From positions 1 through 39,343 of the forward strand of contig CAKUAQ010000019.1 in the NCBI GenBank assembly GCA_934636435.1: a stretch of 39,343 nt of DNA, given 5' to 3'. The position numbers and the translations under genes were made by a program. Position 1 is the first letter of the stretch. Each line of letters begins with the position of its first letter. This document shows, piece after piece, positions 14,521-22,821 of the stretch. Below the pieces are notes generated by a model, which saw only the letters and a list, made by a program, of their open reading frames with translations, was not told the origin of the DNA and made no database searches. This DNA is from an uncultured Eubacteriales bacterium (GTDB taxonomy: Bacteria > Bacillota > Clostridia > Oscillospirales > Acutalibacteraceae).

Positions 14521-15199
14521 CCGGTTTGTGGCCATTTTGACCCGGGATGCGGGGCTGCTGCGCGCCTCCGCCCGGGGGGCTAAAAAGCTGCACAGCCGGC
14601 TGGGCGCGGGCACGCAGCCGCTGTGCTATGCCCGGCTGCATCTCATCCCCGGGCGGGATAAGTACATCGTGGAGGATGCGCGTCCGTTAGAGGTGTTTTT
14701 TCCGCTGCGGCAGGATGTGGAGAAGCTGGCGCTGGCCCAGTATTTCTGTGAGCTGGCGCTGCATATGACCCCCACGGACGCGCCTGCCGAGGAGCATTTG
14801 CGGCTGCTGCTCAACGGGCTGCATTATCTGGCGCAGGGCGGCCGTCAGCCGCTGCTGGTGAAAGCGGTGGTGGAGGGGCGGCTGCTGTGTCTGGAGGGGT
14901 ACGCGCCGGATCTGTCCGGCTGCTGTCGCTGCGGACAAGAAACGGGAGAGCTGTGGTTTTCCCCGCTGGAGGGGACGCTCTTTTGTGGGGCGTGCGCCCG
15001 CCCGGGCGACGCGCTGCCGGTGAGTCCGGGGATGCTGGCGGCGCTGCGCCACGTGCTGTACGGGGAATTCGAGCGGTGCTTTGCCTTTTCGCTGCCCCCG
15101 GAGGAACTGAAGCGGCTGGCGATGCTGACCGAGCGGTTTTTGCTAGCGCAGACTCCCCGGCGTTACCCGACGCTGGAGTTTTATCATGCGGTTACATAA
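14444..15199 (+). CDS. recO: DNA repair protein RecO
   Basis: The 251-residue protein has an N-terminal OB fold (TEGLILREYPSIAENDRFVA) and a helical C-terminal domain with a four-Cys zinc site: two Cys pairs, CCRC (about 164-167) and CGAC (about 187-190). RecO loads RecA onto SSB-coated DNA together with RecR. The start is a TTG at 14444 with AAGGGGGAA eight bases upstream, lying inside the yqzL-like frame. Confidence 0.94.
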   Translation: MASETKQHRITEGLILREYPSIAENDRFVAILTRDAGLLRASARGAKKLHSRLGAGTQPLCYARLHLIPGRDKYIVEDARPLEVFFPLRQDVEKLALAQYFCELALHMTPTDAPAEEHLRLLLNGLHYLAQGGRQPLLVKAVVEGRLLCLEGYAPDLSGCCRCGQETGELWFSPLEGTLFCGACARPGDALPVSPGMLAALRHVLYGEFERCFAFSLPPEELKRLAMLTERFLLAQTPRRYPTLEFYHAVT

Positions 15200-15214
15200 C
15201 AGGAGAGAAGAACT

Positions 15215-17605
15215 ATGCAACGGGATTTTCGTGCATTGGAATTGGATAAGATACTGGATATGCTGGCGGGAGAGACCGGCTGTGAGGATGCGGCGCATCT
15301 GGCGCGGCAGCTGCGCCCGGAAACGTCGCTGCCGCTGGTGCAGCGGCTGGTGGATGAGACGGACGATGCCTGTCGGCTGATGGCAGGCTTCGGCAGTCCG
15401 TCCTTCGGGCAGATGACCAACGTCACCAACGCCCTGCGTCGGGCGGAGGCGGGGGCGTGCCTGTCGCTGGCGGAGTTTTTGCGGATTGCGGAGACTCTGC
15501 GGGTGATCCGTTCGCTGAAAGAATGGCGTGCCCACTGCGAGGGGGTGTCCACCGTTCTCGACGATCGCTTTTCCGTGCTGGTGCCCAATAAGTATCTGGA
15601 GGAGAAGATCTCCGCCGTTGTGATCAGTGAGGAGGAGATCGCCGACACGGCATCCCCGGCGCTGCGGGATATCCGCCGCAAGATGAAAGCGGCCTCCGCC
15701 CGGGTGCGGGAGCAGCTGGATAAGCTCATCCGTTCCCCCGCCTATCAGAAGGCGCTGCAGGAGCCGATCGTCACCATTCGGGGCGGCCGGTTTGTGGTGC
15801 CGGTCAAGACGGAGCACCGGGGCGAGGTGGCCGGGCTGGTGCACGACAGCTCTGCATCGGGCGCCACGGTGTTTATTGAGCCGATGGGTGTGGTGGAGGC
15901 CAATAACGAGCTGCGGGTACTGACCTCCAAGGAGGAGGCGGAGATCGAGCGTATTTTAACGGAGCTGTCCGCCGAGGTGGGCACCTTTGCCACGGCGATC
16001 ATTGCGGATTATGACATTGCGGTGGAGCTGAATGTGATTTTTGCCAAGGCGCGGCTGGCCTATCGGATGAAAGCGGCGAAGCCCACGCTGGCGGCGGACG
16101 GCCACACGGTGCTGCATCGCGCCCGGCATCCTCTCATCGACCCTCAGAGGGTGGTGCCGGTGGATGTGGAGCTGGGTGGAGACTTTGATACGCTGGTGAT
16201 CACCGGCCCCAATACCGGCGGTAAGACGGTGACGCTGAAAACGCTGGGGCTGCTGACTCTGATGACCATGTGCGGGTTGCTGCCGCCGGTGAGCGACGGC
16301 AGCCGGATCTCCGTGCCCCCGCAGGTGCTGGTGGATATCGGCGATGAGCAGTCCATCGAGCAGTCTCTTTCCACCTTTTCGGCGCACATGACCAATGTGA
16401 TCCGGATATTGGGGGAGGCGGGCGACCGCAGTCTCGTGCTGCTGGATGAGCTGGGTGCCGGCACCGATCCGGTGGAGGGTGCGGCGCTGGCGGTGGCGAT
16501 TCTGGAGCGGCTGCGGCAGCTGGGCGCGCGGATTGGCGCGACGACCCATTATGCGGAATTGAAAGCCTACGCCATTCACACCCCCGGGGTGGAGAATGCC
16601 AGCTGTGAGTTTGATGTGGCCTCGCTGCGCCCGACATACCGGCTGCTGGTGGGGGTGCCGGGGCGCTCCAACGCCTTTGCCATCACCGAGCGGCTGGGGA
16701 TGGATCCGGCGCTGGTGGAGCACGCCCGCACGCTGGTGTCCGGGGACGATCAGCGGCTGGAGGAGGTCGTGACCCGGCTGGATACCCGGCGGCAGGAGCT
16801 GGAGGAGCAGCTGCGCCATGCGGAGGATGCCCGTGTCCGGGCTGTCCGCGCGGCGGAGGCGGCGGAGGAAAAGCTGCGGGACGTGGACGCCCGGCGGCAA
16901 CAGGCCATGGAAGAGGGCCGCCAGCAGGCGCAGCGCATCGTGGAAAAGGCGCGGGCGCAGGCGGAAAGTCTCATGGCGGAGATGGAGCAGCTGCGGCGGG
17001 AAAAGGATGCGGCGGATTTTGCCGATAAGACCCGACAGGCGCGCAGCCAGTTGCGTTCCCGCCTGCGGAAGATGGAGGAGACGGCCGATCCGGTGGAGAG
17101 CCGGGAGCAGTCGGGTCATGAGCCGCTGCGGGAGGTTCACACAGGCGACCGGGTGCAGCTGGCCGATATGGGCTTGCAGGCGACGGTGCTGAAGGAACCG
17201 GATAAAAACGGCATGGTGGAGGTGCAGGCGGGTGCGATCCGCACCCGTACGCCCCTTTCCAATCTGCGGCTGTACGAATCCCGCCGGGCGGAGAAGAAAG
17301 GACGTACCGTGCGTCCCGCCGCCCCCCGCTCAACCGGGCTGGAATCCCGCATGGAACGGTCGGCGGCCACCGATCTGGATCTGCGGGGCATGACGGTGGA
17401 GGAAGCGCTGCTGGAGGTGGACCGCTTTCTGGATAATGCGGTGCTGTGCGGTTTGGAGCGGGTTACCATCATCCACGGCAAGGGAACCGGCGCCCTGCGC
17501 GCGGCGGTGCAGCAGCATCTGAAGGGGCACCGGCAGGTGAAAGGATTTCGTCTGGGCGCATATGGCGAGGGCGAAACCGGTGTCACGGTGGTGGAACTGA
17601 AATAA
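15215..17605 (+). CDS. mutS2: MutS2 family endonuclease/ribosome-rescue ATPase
   Basis: The 796-residue protein is of full MutS2 length. After a helical lever region, the ATPase has Walker A GPNTGGKT (331-338), then SVPPQVLVDIGDEQSIEQSL, Walker B LVLLDELGAGTDP and the TTHY segment. A long Arg/Glu/Ala-rich coiled coil covers about 500-620. A KOW-like segment follows (HTGDRVQLADMG), and the C-terminal Smr domain has LDLRGMTVEEAL and IHGKGTGALR. MutS2 suppresses recombination and, in Bacillus, also splits collided ribosomes. It ends at a strong terminator. Confidence 0.96.
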   Translation: MQRDFRALELDKILDMLAGETGCEDAAHLARQLRPETSLPLVQRLVDETDDACRLMAGFGSPSFGQMTNVTNALRRAEAGACLSLAEFLRIAETLRVIRSLKEWRAHCEGVSTVLDDRFSVLVPNKYLEEKISAVVISEEEIADTASPALRDIRRKMKAASARVREQLDKLIRSPAYQKALQEPIVTIRGGRFVVPVKTEHRGEVAGLVHDSSASGATVFIEPMGVVEANNELRVLTSKEEAEIERILTELSAEVGTFATAIIADYDIAVELNVIFAKARLAYRMKAAKPTLAADGHTVLHRARHPLIDPQRVVPVDVELGGDFDTLVITGPNTGGKTVTLKTLGLLTLMTMCGLLPPVSDGSRISVPPQVLVDIGDEQSIEQSLSTFSAHMTNVIRILGEAGDRSLVLLDELGAGTDPVEGAALAVAILERLRQLGARIGATTHYAELKAYAIHTPGVENASCEFDVASLRPTYRLLVGVPGRSNAFAITERLGMDPALVEHARTLVSGDDQRLEEVVTRLDTRRQELEEQLRHAEDARVRAVRAAEAAEEKLRDVDARRQQAMEEGRQQAQRIVEKARAQAESLMAEMEQLRREKDAADFADKTRQARSQLRSRLRKMEETADPVESREQSGHEPLREVHTGDRVQLADMGLQATVLKEPDKNGMVEVQAGAIRTRTPLSNLRLYESRRAEKKGRTVRPAAPRSTGLESRMERSAATDLDLRGMTVEEALLEVDRFLDNAVLCGLERVTIIHGKGTGALRAAVQQHLKGHRQVKGFRLGAYGEGETGVTVVELK

Positions 17606-17620
17606 AACGGTGAATAAACG

Positions 17621-17654
17621 AAAAATCCCGTCGCGGCTGCGGCGGGATTTTTTT
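17621..17654 (+). terminator. Intrinsic terminator after mutS2
   Basis: An 11-bp stem, aatcccgtcgc (17624-17634) with gcggcgggatt (17639-17649), contains one G-T pair. A run of seven T follows and five A precede it. Confidence 0.92.
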
Positions 17655-17681
17655 GCGGTTCGGTATCGGTCGGTTGACAAT

Positions 17682-17930
17682 TTATCGGAATAGCCGCGGG
17701 TGCTCCCGCTTGATTTGACGTTTGCTGCAGCCGGGGTACAGCACTTTCCACCGGTTGGGAAAACACAGCAAGTAATAATCGCACGCGTCACAACAGACTT
17801 CATACTCGGAGCGCCCGTCCGGTTCGGGGTGGTATCCGTGGCATTTTTTCGGCTTTCCGGGGGTGATCCATACACCGGGCGTGTCCTCGATCTTGCGGGG
17901 GATACGCCCGAGAAGCCGCAGGATGCCGCT
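17682..17930 (-). CDS. Unrecognised Cys-rich C-terminal fragment
   Basis: The last ~80 codons of a minus-strand frame read ILRLLGRIPRKIED, then a Gly/Pro turn, then KPKKCHGYH and YEVCCDACDYYLLCFP, ending in basic residues. The CCxxC...C pattern looks like a small zinc-binding module. No start codon with a ribosome binding site can be found. Upstream the frame runs into the transposase debris. It may be the 3' end of a small gene disrupted by the element, or a degraded tail of the element itself. I do not recognise a family. Confidence 0.35.
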   Translation of the reverse strand, partial: SGILRLLGRIPRKIEDTPGVWITPGKPKKCHGYHPEPDGRSEYEVCCDACDYYLLCFPNRWKVLYPGCSKRQIKREHPRLFR

Positions 17931-17939
17931 GTAAACGGA

Positions 17940-18264
17940 ATACCAACAATCCCGGATGTCGGCTGTAGGCCTTCTCCTGTCGCAGCTTGCCGTACAACGC
18001 GCCGATGCGGATATTGGGATTACGGCGAGGATAGTTGCTGATCCGACGCACCTCTTCTTTCGTGTGGGTGTTGGGATGTTGGCTGTGGGAGCGTCCGGAT
18101 TGGCCGGCGAGGGAGGCTGCCGTTCCATCCCGGCGCTGTTTCCGGAAGCAGATGTAGGAGCGGCTTTTGTTGTATTTTCGGTTTGCTCGACTGACACCGC
18201 ACTTTTCGGCGTATTTCATTAAAGATTGACGATAGCCTATGTCTTGTGTTATACTGTCATTCAT
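17940..18264 (-). pseudogene. Frameshifted N-terminal fragment of an IS481/IS3-like DDE transposase
   Basis: From the ATG at 18264 the minus strand reads IGYRQSLMKYAEKCGVSRA, then NKSRSYICF, SLAGQSGRSHSQHPN, EEVRRISNYPRRNPNI and KLRQEKAYSRHP. This is the helix-turn-helix part of a common clostridial transposase (IGYRQSLM...YGVSRASRKYNKSRSYIYFW). Homology fades near 17945, where it seems to pass into another frame. The catalytic DDE domain (~200 residues) is absent, so it cannot be active. AAAGGAG precedes the ATG. It interrupts the otherwise house-keeping order between mutS2 and rpsF. Confidence 0.75.
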
Positions 18265-18391
18265 GAGAGATGTGGCTCCTTTCGCTGAGTTTGTGCTTAG
18301 CACATGAGGTCATATCTCTCGACCTTTTTCTGTCTCTGTCCAGGATGTATTGTACTCCTGCAGTGTGCGCGCTCATTCAGGAAAAAACTTC

Positions 18392-18420
18392 TTGACTTAA
18401 TGCCGAAAGAGTGATAGAAT
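18392..18420 (+). promoter_or_regulatory. Sigma-A promoter of rpsF-ssb-rpsR
   Basis: TTGACT (18392-18397) and TAGAAT (18415-18420) are 17 bases apart. The leader is about 75 bases. Confidence 0.85.
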
Positions 18421-18453
18421 AAACAGGCTCGTGAGAATCTACGGGCTATCCTT

Positions 18454-18475
18454 GCCTTGTCCGGAGAGACAAGGC
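18454..18475 (+). promoter_or_regulatory. Leader hairpin of rpsF, possible S6:S18 site
   Basis: A perfect 8-bp hairpin, gccttgtc (18454-18461) with gacaaggc (18468-18475), has loop cggaga. Many bacteria have an rpsF leader hairpin with a CCG triplet that binds the S6:S18 complex and represses the operon. Here a CCG is at 18461-18463 at the top of the stem. The identification is by position and this triplet only. Confidence 0.4.
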
Positions 18476-18501
18476 CATTAGACCATAAGGAGGTGCAATC
18501 T

Positions 18502-18801
18502 ATGCCCACAGTAAAAGCATCCTATGAGGCGCTGTTCGTTTTCTCTCTGAAGAACGGGGAGGAGGCTGTCGCCGAACTCAAGGAAAAGTTTCGTGCACTG
18601 ATCGAGCAGAATGCGGAGATCGGTGAGGTCGATGATTGGGGCAAGCGCAAGCTGGCCTATTTGATCAACGACGAGGCGGAAGGCTACTATGTGCTGTACA
18701 ATTTTGTCAGCGGTCCGGCCTTCCCGGCAGAGCTGGAGCGTGTCAGCGGTATCACCGACGGCGTGCTGCGTTCGATGGCTGTTCGTAAGAACGAGAACTA
18801 A
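18502..18801 (+). CDS. rpsF: 30S ribosomal protein S6
   Basis: The 99-residue protein has the usual length. It reads YEALFVFSLKNGEEAVAELK, then WGKRKLAYLINDEAEGYYVL and VLRSMAVRK, all typical S6 segments. S6 binds S18 on the 30S platform. The ATG follows AAGGAGGTGCAATCT. It is first in the rpsF-ssb-rpsR operon. Confidence 0.97.
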   Translation: MPTVKASYEALFVFSLKNGEEAVAELKEKFRALIEQNAEIGEVDDWGKRKLAYLINDEAEGYYVLYNFVSGPAFPAELERVSGITDGVLRSMAVRKNEN

Positions 18802-18814
18802 GGAGGGAGCCTGC

Positions 18815-19261
18815 ATGAATTCCATCTGTCTGATGGGTCGCCTGACCGGCGAGCCGGAGCTGAAAACGACCCAGAGCGGGATTTCCGTCACCAGCTTCAG
18901 TGTGGCGGTGGATCGTGCCTATCGCTCCAAGGATCAGGAGCGGCAGACCGATTTTATCAATTGTGTTGCCTGGCGGCAGACGGCTGAGTTTATCACCCGT
19001 TTTTTCCACAAGGGCAACCGCATCGCTCTGCAAGGCTCTCTGCAATCCCGCAACTACACCGCAAACGACGGCAGCAAGCGCACCGCCTATGAGGTTGTAG
19101 TGGACAACGCTTTCTTCTGCGAGTCCAAGGGCGGCCAGTCCGCCGGGGCTCCGAGCTACGATTCCCAGATCCCGCAGCCCAGCGAGGCGAAGCCCGCATT
19201 CTCCACCGCCAATACCGGCGATTTTGAGGAGATCCTCAGCGATGAGGAGCTGCCGTTCTGA
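18815..19261 (+). CDS. ssb: Single-stranded DNA-binding protein
   Basis: The 148-residue protein has an N-terminal OB fold (MNSICLMGRLTGEPELK, then DFINCVAWRQTAEF and GNRIALQGSLQSRNY), a short disordered linker and the acidic tip DEELPF that recruits RecO, PriA and other partners. The frame is open further upstream, but the ATG at 18815 follows AAGGAGGGAG and begins at the family start. It lies between rpsF and rpsR, as in most Firmicutes. Confidence 0.96.
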   Translation: MNSICLMGRLTGEPELKTTQSGISVTSFSVAVDRAYRSKDQERQTDFINCVAWRQTAEFITRFFHKGNRIALQGSLQSRNYTANDGSKRTAYEVVVDNAFFCESKGGQSAGAPSYDSQIPQPSEAKPAFSTANTGDFEEILSDEELPF

Positions 19262-19300
19262 TCGGGAACCGCTGATTTTTGAGTAAAGGAGGCCTTTTTC

Positions 19301-19555
19301 ATGGCTGAAAGAACCGAAAGACCCGAGCGCCCCATGCGCGGCCGGAAGGGTCATCGCAAGGTGTGCCAGTTCTGCGTCGATAAGATCGACTACATCGACT
19401 ATAAAGACGTGGCCCGTCTGCGCCGGTATATGTCCGAGCGGGCGAAGATCCTGCCCCGGCGTGTGACCGGCACCTGCGCCCAGCATCAGAGAGAGCTGAC
19501 GACGGCGATCAAGCGCGCCCGTCAGGTTGCTCTGGTGCCCTTCGTCACCGACTGA
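19301..19555 (+). CDS. rpsR: 30S ribosomal protein S18, cysteine-containing form
   Basis: The 84-residue protein contains IDYKDVARLRRYMSERAKIL and PRRVTGT, the S18 core. It carries CQFC near residue 24 and TGTCAQHQ later. So it keeps the Cys-Cys-Cys-His set that binds zinc in C+ ribosomal proteins, unlike the zinc-free S18 of Bacillus. The ATG follows AAAGGAGG. It is the last gene before a strong terminator. Confidence 0.96.
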   Translation: MAERTERPERPMRGRKGHRKVCQFCVDKIDYIDYKDVARLRRYMSERAKILPRRVTGTCAQHQRELTTAIKRARQVALVPFVTD

Positions 19556-19579
19556 GTACGGTACGATCCTCTGCGACCG

Positions 19580-19615
19580 AACCGCCCCGACGCCTGTTGC
19601 GTCGGGGCGGTTTTT
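19580..19615 (+). terminator. Intrinsic terminator of rpsF-ssb-rpsR
   Basis: A 14-bp stem, aaccgccccgacgc (19580-19593) with gcgtcggggcggtt (19599-19612), has a 5-base loop and T run to 19615. Confidence 0.95.
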
Positions 19616-19678
19616 CGCGTATTCCCCGCCCTGTGGGCAGCGGACACAGAGTTTTTTTGGAGAAATACGGAAAAACCG

Positions 19679-19706
19679 TTGCGTATTTCTGAGTTTGTGG
19701 TATAAT
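19679..19706 (+). promoter_or_regulatory. Promoter of the asp23 gene (extended -10)
   Basis: TTGCGT (19679-19684) and TATAAT (19701-19706) are 16 bases apart. TGG just before the -10 (19698-19700) makes it an extended -10 promoter. Confidence 0.78.
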
Positions 19707-19803
19707 GGAACAGTAATGGAGCGGCGTATGATATCGGCGCCGCCGGAGCATACTGTTTGGGGCGGTGCGCCGCCTTGCATAACGCAAAGGAGGAACTGTA
19801 TCT

Positions 19804-20166
19804 ATGGATGCAAAAGAATTCAAAACGGCCGAGGGGAGCTGCATCATTTCCGAAGAAGTGATCGCTTCCATTGCGTCCACCGCTGCCGCAGAAGTGGCCG
19901 GTGTAGCGGGTATGGCCAGCCGTCCCGCCGATCTGCGGGGGATCATCGCCCCCTCCTCCGCTTCCAAATCCATCCGTGTCATGAACAACGAAAATGAGAC
20001 GGTGCTGGATGTGTATTTGAATCTGAAGCAGGGCGCCCGGATTCAGGAGACGGCAGCGCAGGTGCAGCACGATGTGAAGGTGGCGGTGCAGGCCATGACC
20101 GGTAAGCCGGTCACGCGGGTTAATGTCCATGTGGTGGGCATGACGCTGGAAGAAAAGAGCGTATAA
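19804..20166 (+). CDS. Asp23/Gls24-family envelope stress protein
   Basis: The 120-residue protein has the Asp23 (DUF322) pattern ISEEVIASIASTAAAEVAGV and later VYLNLKQGARI, VQHDVKVAVQAMTG and VNVHVVGM. In staphylococci Asp23 lies near the membrane and affects envelope stress. In Clostridia one such gene commonly sits just before nusB, as here. AAAGGAGG precedes the ATG. It has its own promoter and is followed by a structured gap. Confidence 0.92.
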   Translation: MDAKEFKTAEGSCIISEEVIASIASTAAAEVAGVAGMASRPADLRGIIAPSSASKSIRVMNNENETVLDVYLNLKQGARIQETAAQVQHDVKVAVQAMTGKPVTRVNVHVVGMTLEEKSV

Positions 20167-20171
20167 TATCG

Positions 20172-20214
20172 ACAGAGCGGCTCTCCGCAGCGGTGGAGGG
20201 CCTTTCTGCTCTGT
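20172..20214 (+). terminator. Structured hairpin between asp23 and nusB
   Basis: The outer stem acagagc/gctctgt (20172-20178 with 20208-20214) encloses a second 8-bp stem, ggctctcc/ggagggcc (20179-20186 with 20195-20202). There is no T run, so it may slow or process the transcript rather than end it. Confidence 0.35.
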
Positions 20215-20266
20215 TACGGTGCATAAATATACGAAGAATGTAACTTGAAAACAGGAGTGTGTATCC

Positions 20267-20680
20267 ATGACAAGACGGGAATCACGGGAACAGGCATTTG
20301 CCCTGATGTTTGAAAAATCCTTTCGGGACAAGCCGGTGGACGAGCTGGCGGCGGAAGCGGCGGAGGCGCGTGACGTGGGCACTTCCGGGTTTTCTATGGC
20401 GCTGGCCCGGGGGACGGAGGCTCACGTGGAGGAGATCGACGAGCGCATCGCGGCCTGTTCTCATAAGTGGAACAAGGAGCGGATATCCCGGGTGGCGCTG
20501 GCGGTCATGCGGGTGTCGGTGTACGAGATGCTGTATGAGCGGGATATCCCTGCCAGCGTGTCCATCAATGAGGCGGTGGAGCTGGCGAAGAAATACGGCG
20601 GCGAGGACGATTCCTCCTTTGTCAACGGGATCTTAGGCACCATTGCCCGCAGTCTCCCGCCGGAGAGCGACGCTCGATGA
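20267..20680 (+). CDS. nusB: Transcription antitermination factor NusB
   Basis: The 137-residue all-helical protein reads RRESREQAFALMFEKSF, then RISRVALAVMRVSVYEML and ASVSINEAVELAKKYG, closing with FVNGILGTIAR. These are the conserved NusB helices. NusB with S10 (NusE) binds boxA of rRNA transcripts. ACAGGAG lies upstream of the ATG. Its last four bases overlap the next gene (ATGA), starting a run of closely packed genes that continues to recN. Confidence 0.96.
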   Translation: MTRRESREQAFALMFEKSFRDKPVDELAAEAAEARDVGTSGFSMALARGTEAHVEEIDERIAACSHKWNKERISRVALAVMRVSVYEMLYERDIPASVSINEAVELAKKYGGEDDSSFVNGILGTIARSLPPESDAR

Positions 20681-21633
20681 GTCGGTTTCTGGGGCTGGAT
20701 ACCAGTAACTACACCACCTCGGCGGCGGTGTGGGAGGATGGCTGTATCCGGCAGGAAAAGCAGCTGCTGCCGGTGAGGCCCGGCGAAATGGGGCTGCGCC
20801 AGAGCGATGCGGTGTTCCATCACACCCGGCAGCTGCCGGAGGTGCTGGAGCGGCTGTTGGCGGAATCCCCCGGCGGGTTTCAGGCGGTGGCGGCATCGGA
20901 TCGTCCGCAGCAGAAAGAGGGTTCCTATATGCCCTGCTTTCTGGTGGGGTGGGGCGCTGTCCGTCAGCTGGCGGCGGCGCTGGATGTGTCCCTGTATCGT
21001 TTCACCCACCAGCAGGGGCACGTGGCGGCGGCGCTGTACGGCGCCGATGCGCTGGAGCTGCTGGATGAGTCCTTTCTGGCATTCCATGTCTCCGGCGGCA
21101 CCACCGATGCGCTGCTGGTGGAGCCGGACGCGGAGGAAATTCTTCGCTGCCGGGTGGTGGGACATTCACTGGATCTGAAAGCGGGCCAGCTCATCGACCG
21201 GGTGGGCGGTATGCTGGGGCTGCCGTTTCCCGCCGGGCCGGCGCTGGAGCGGCTGGCGGCGTCTGCGGCGGAGGAAAAATCGGGGAAGCTGCCCCGTCCC
21301 TGTCTGCGGGGCTGCGACTGTCACCTGTCCGGGGTGGAGAATCAGTGTCGCGACCGATTGGAGCGGGGGGAGCCCCCGGCGCAGGTTGCCCGGTTTTGTC
21401 TCGATAGCGTGGAGGCGGCCGTGGCGGGGATGACCGAGGCGCTGCTGGGAGAGTACGGACCGCTCCCGCTGGTGTATGCCGGGGGTGTGATGTCCAATGC
21501 CCGGCTGCGGGAGCGGCTGACTGCCCGGTTCGGCGGACGGTTTGCACCGCCGGCGTTTTCGGCGGATAACGGGGCGGGTATCGCCTGCCTGTGTCATATA
21601 GCGGAGGAACGGTCATGCAGGTCATATCGGTAG
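20677..21633 (+). CDS. TsaD/Kae1-like (M22) paralogue
   Basis: The 318-residue protein belongs to the ASKHA-fold Kae1/TsaD group. It starts FLGLDTSNYTTSAAVW, has HQQGH at 111-115 (the HxEGH-like metal motif), FHVSGGTTDALLV, RVGGMLGLPFPAGPALE and a C-terminal YAGGVMSNARLRE and SADNGAGIA. True TsaD makes the threonylcarbamoyl modification of tRNA. This shorter version lies in the nusB-xseA cluster of many Clostridia, and I infer it is a second copy of unknown role. RxQSD and CLRGCDCHLSG are not typical of TsaD. It overlaps xseA by 19 bases. Confidence 0.85.
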   Translation: MSRFLGLDTSNYTTSAAVWEDGCIRQEKQLLPVRPGEMGLRQSDAVFHHTRQLPEVLERLLAESPGGFQAVAASDRPQQKEGSYMPCFLVGWGAVRQLAAALDVSLYRFTHQQGHVAAALYGADALELLDESFLAFHVSGGTTDALLVEPDAEEILRCRVVGHSLDLKAGQLIDRVGGMLGLPFPAGPALERLAASAAEEKSGKLPRPCLRGCDCHLSGVENQCRDRLERGEPPAQVARFCLDSVEAAVAGMTEALLGEYGPLPLVYAGGVMSNARLRERLTARFGGRFAPPAFSADNGAGIACLCHIAEERSCRSYR

Positions 21634-22820
21634 GACAACTGAATCGCTACGTGAAAGGGCTGCTGGAGGGAGATGCCCGTCTGGCGGCAGTGTATATCGG
21701 TGGCGAGATCTCCAATTTCACCAATCACTATAAATCCGGGCATCTGTATATGTCTCTCAAGGATGAAACAGCGGCGGTCAAGGCGGTCATGTTCCGCGGC
21801 AACGCCTCCAAGCTGGCCTTCAGGCCGGAGGACGGCATGAAGGTGATCGTCAAGGCGCGGGTGTCTCTGTATGAGCGGGACGGCGCGTTTCAAATCTATA
21901 TTGAGGAGATGCAGCCGGACGGCGTGGGGGCGCTGCAGATCGCCTTTGAGCAGCTGAAAAAGAAACTGGCGGCGGAGGGCCTGTTCGACGAGAGCCGCAA
22001 GCGCCCCATTCCCGGCTGCCCCCGGCGGGTGGGGGTCGTCACTTCCCCCACCGGAGCGGCGGTGCGGGATATCTTCAATGTGCTGGGACGGCGGTTCCCT
22101 ATGGCGCAGGTGGTGTTTTGCCCGGTGCTGGTGCAGGGCGAGGGTGCGGCGGCGTCTATTGTCAAGGCAATCGAACGCTTCAATGCCGCTCGTGCCGCCG
22201 ATGTGCTGATCGTCGGTCGGGGCGGCGGCTCTATGGAGGACCTGTGGGCTTTCAATGAGGAGCCGGTGGCGCGGGCGGTGGCGGCTTCGTCCATCCCGAT
22301 CATATCGGCGGTGGGACACGAGACGGATTTTACCATCTGCGATTTTGTGGCGGATCTGCGGGCACCTACCCCCTCGGCGGCGGCGGAGCTGGCGGTGCCG
22401 GATGCGGCGCGGCTGGCGGCGCTGCTTGTCACCTACCGTACCCGACTGGGAACTGCCTGCCGCACCAAGTGGCAGGTGTCGGTGAAAGCGCTGGAGGCGC
22501 TGCGCTCCCGCCGCTGTCTGGCGGCGCCGCAGTATTATACCGAGGAGCAGACCATGCGGCTGGATCACCTGACCCACCGCTTTTCTGCGGCGGCAAAGCA
22601 GCAGCTGGCGGCGGCGGATCGGCGGCTGACCGCGACTGTCGCCAAGCTGGATGCCCTCAGCCCGCTCAAGGTGCTGGGACGGGGCTATTCCATCGGCTAC
22701 GGGGCCGACGGACGGGTGCTGGACAGCGTGCGGCAGACCAGGGTGGGCGACCCGGTGCAGTGGAAATTGACCGACGGCACATTGGAATGTACCGTGACAA
22801 GGATACAGGAGGTTCAGTGA
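21615..22820 (+). CDS. xseA: Exodeoxyribonuclease VII large subunit
   Basis: The 401-residue catalytic subunit degrades single-stranded DNA. An N-terminal OB fold (VGQLNRYVKGLLEGDARL) is followed by the nuclease core with RVGVVTSPTGAAVRDI, VGRGGGSMEDLWAFNEEPVA and SAVGHETDFTICDFVADLRA (each quoted in part), then a coiled coil and the LGRGYSI C-terminal piece. The ATG at 21615 follows GCGGAGGAAC. A longer frame from 21591 lacks such a site. xseB follows after one base. Confidence 0.96.
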   Translation: MQVISVGQLNRYVKGLLEGDARLAAVYIGGEISNFTNHYKSGHLYMSLKDETAAVKAVMFRGNASKLAFRPEDGMKVIVKARVSLYERDGAFQIYIEEMQPDGVGALQIAFEQLKKKLAAEGLFDESRKRPIPGCPRRVGVVTSPTGAAVRDIFNVLGRRFPMAQVVFCPVLVQGEGAAASIVKAIERFNAARAADVLIVGRGGGSMEDLWAFNEEPVARAVAASSIPIISAVGHETDFTICDFVADLRAPTPSAAAELAVPDAARLAALLVTYRTRLGTACRTKWQVSVKALEALRSRRCLAAPQYYTEEQTMRLDHLTHRFSAAAKQQLAAADRRLTATVAKLDALSPLKVLGRGYSIGYGADGRVLDSVRQTRVGDPVQWKLTDGTLECTVTRIQEVQ

Positions 22821-22821
22821 T

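Noticed and set aside
18305..18330. AGGTC/GACCT hairpin with TTTTT upstream of the rpsF promoter as a terminator
   Set aside because: The stem is only five bp and no plus-strand gene ends there. It may be chance or part of the element's end.
20172..20214. A full intrinsic terminator between asp23 and nusB
   Set aside because: The stem is good, but no T run follows, so it is listed only as a structured hairpin of low confidence.
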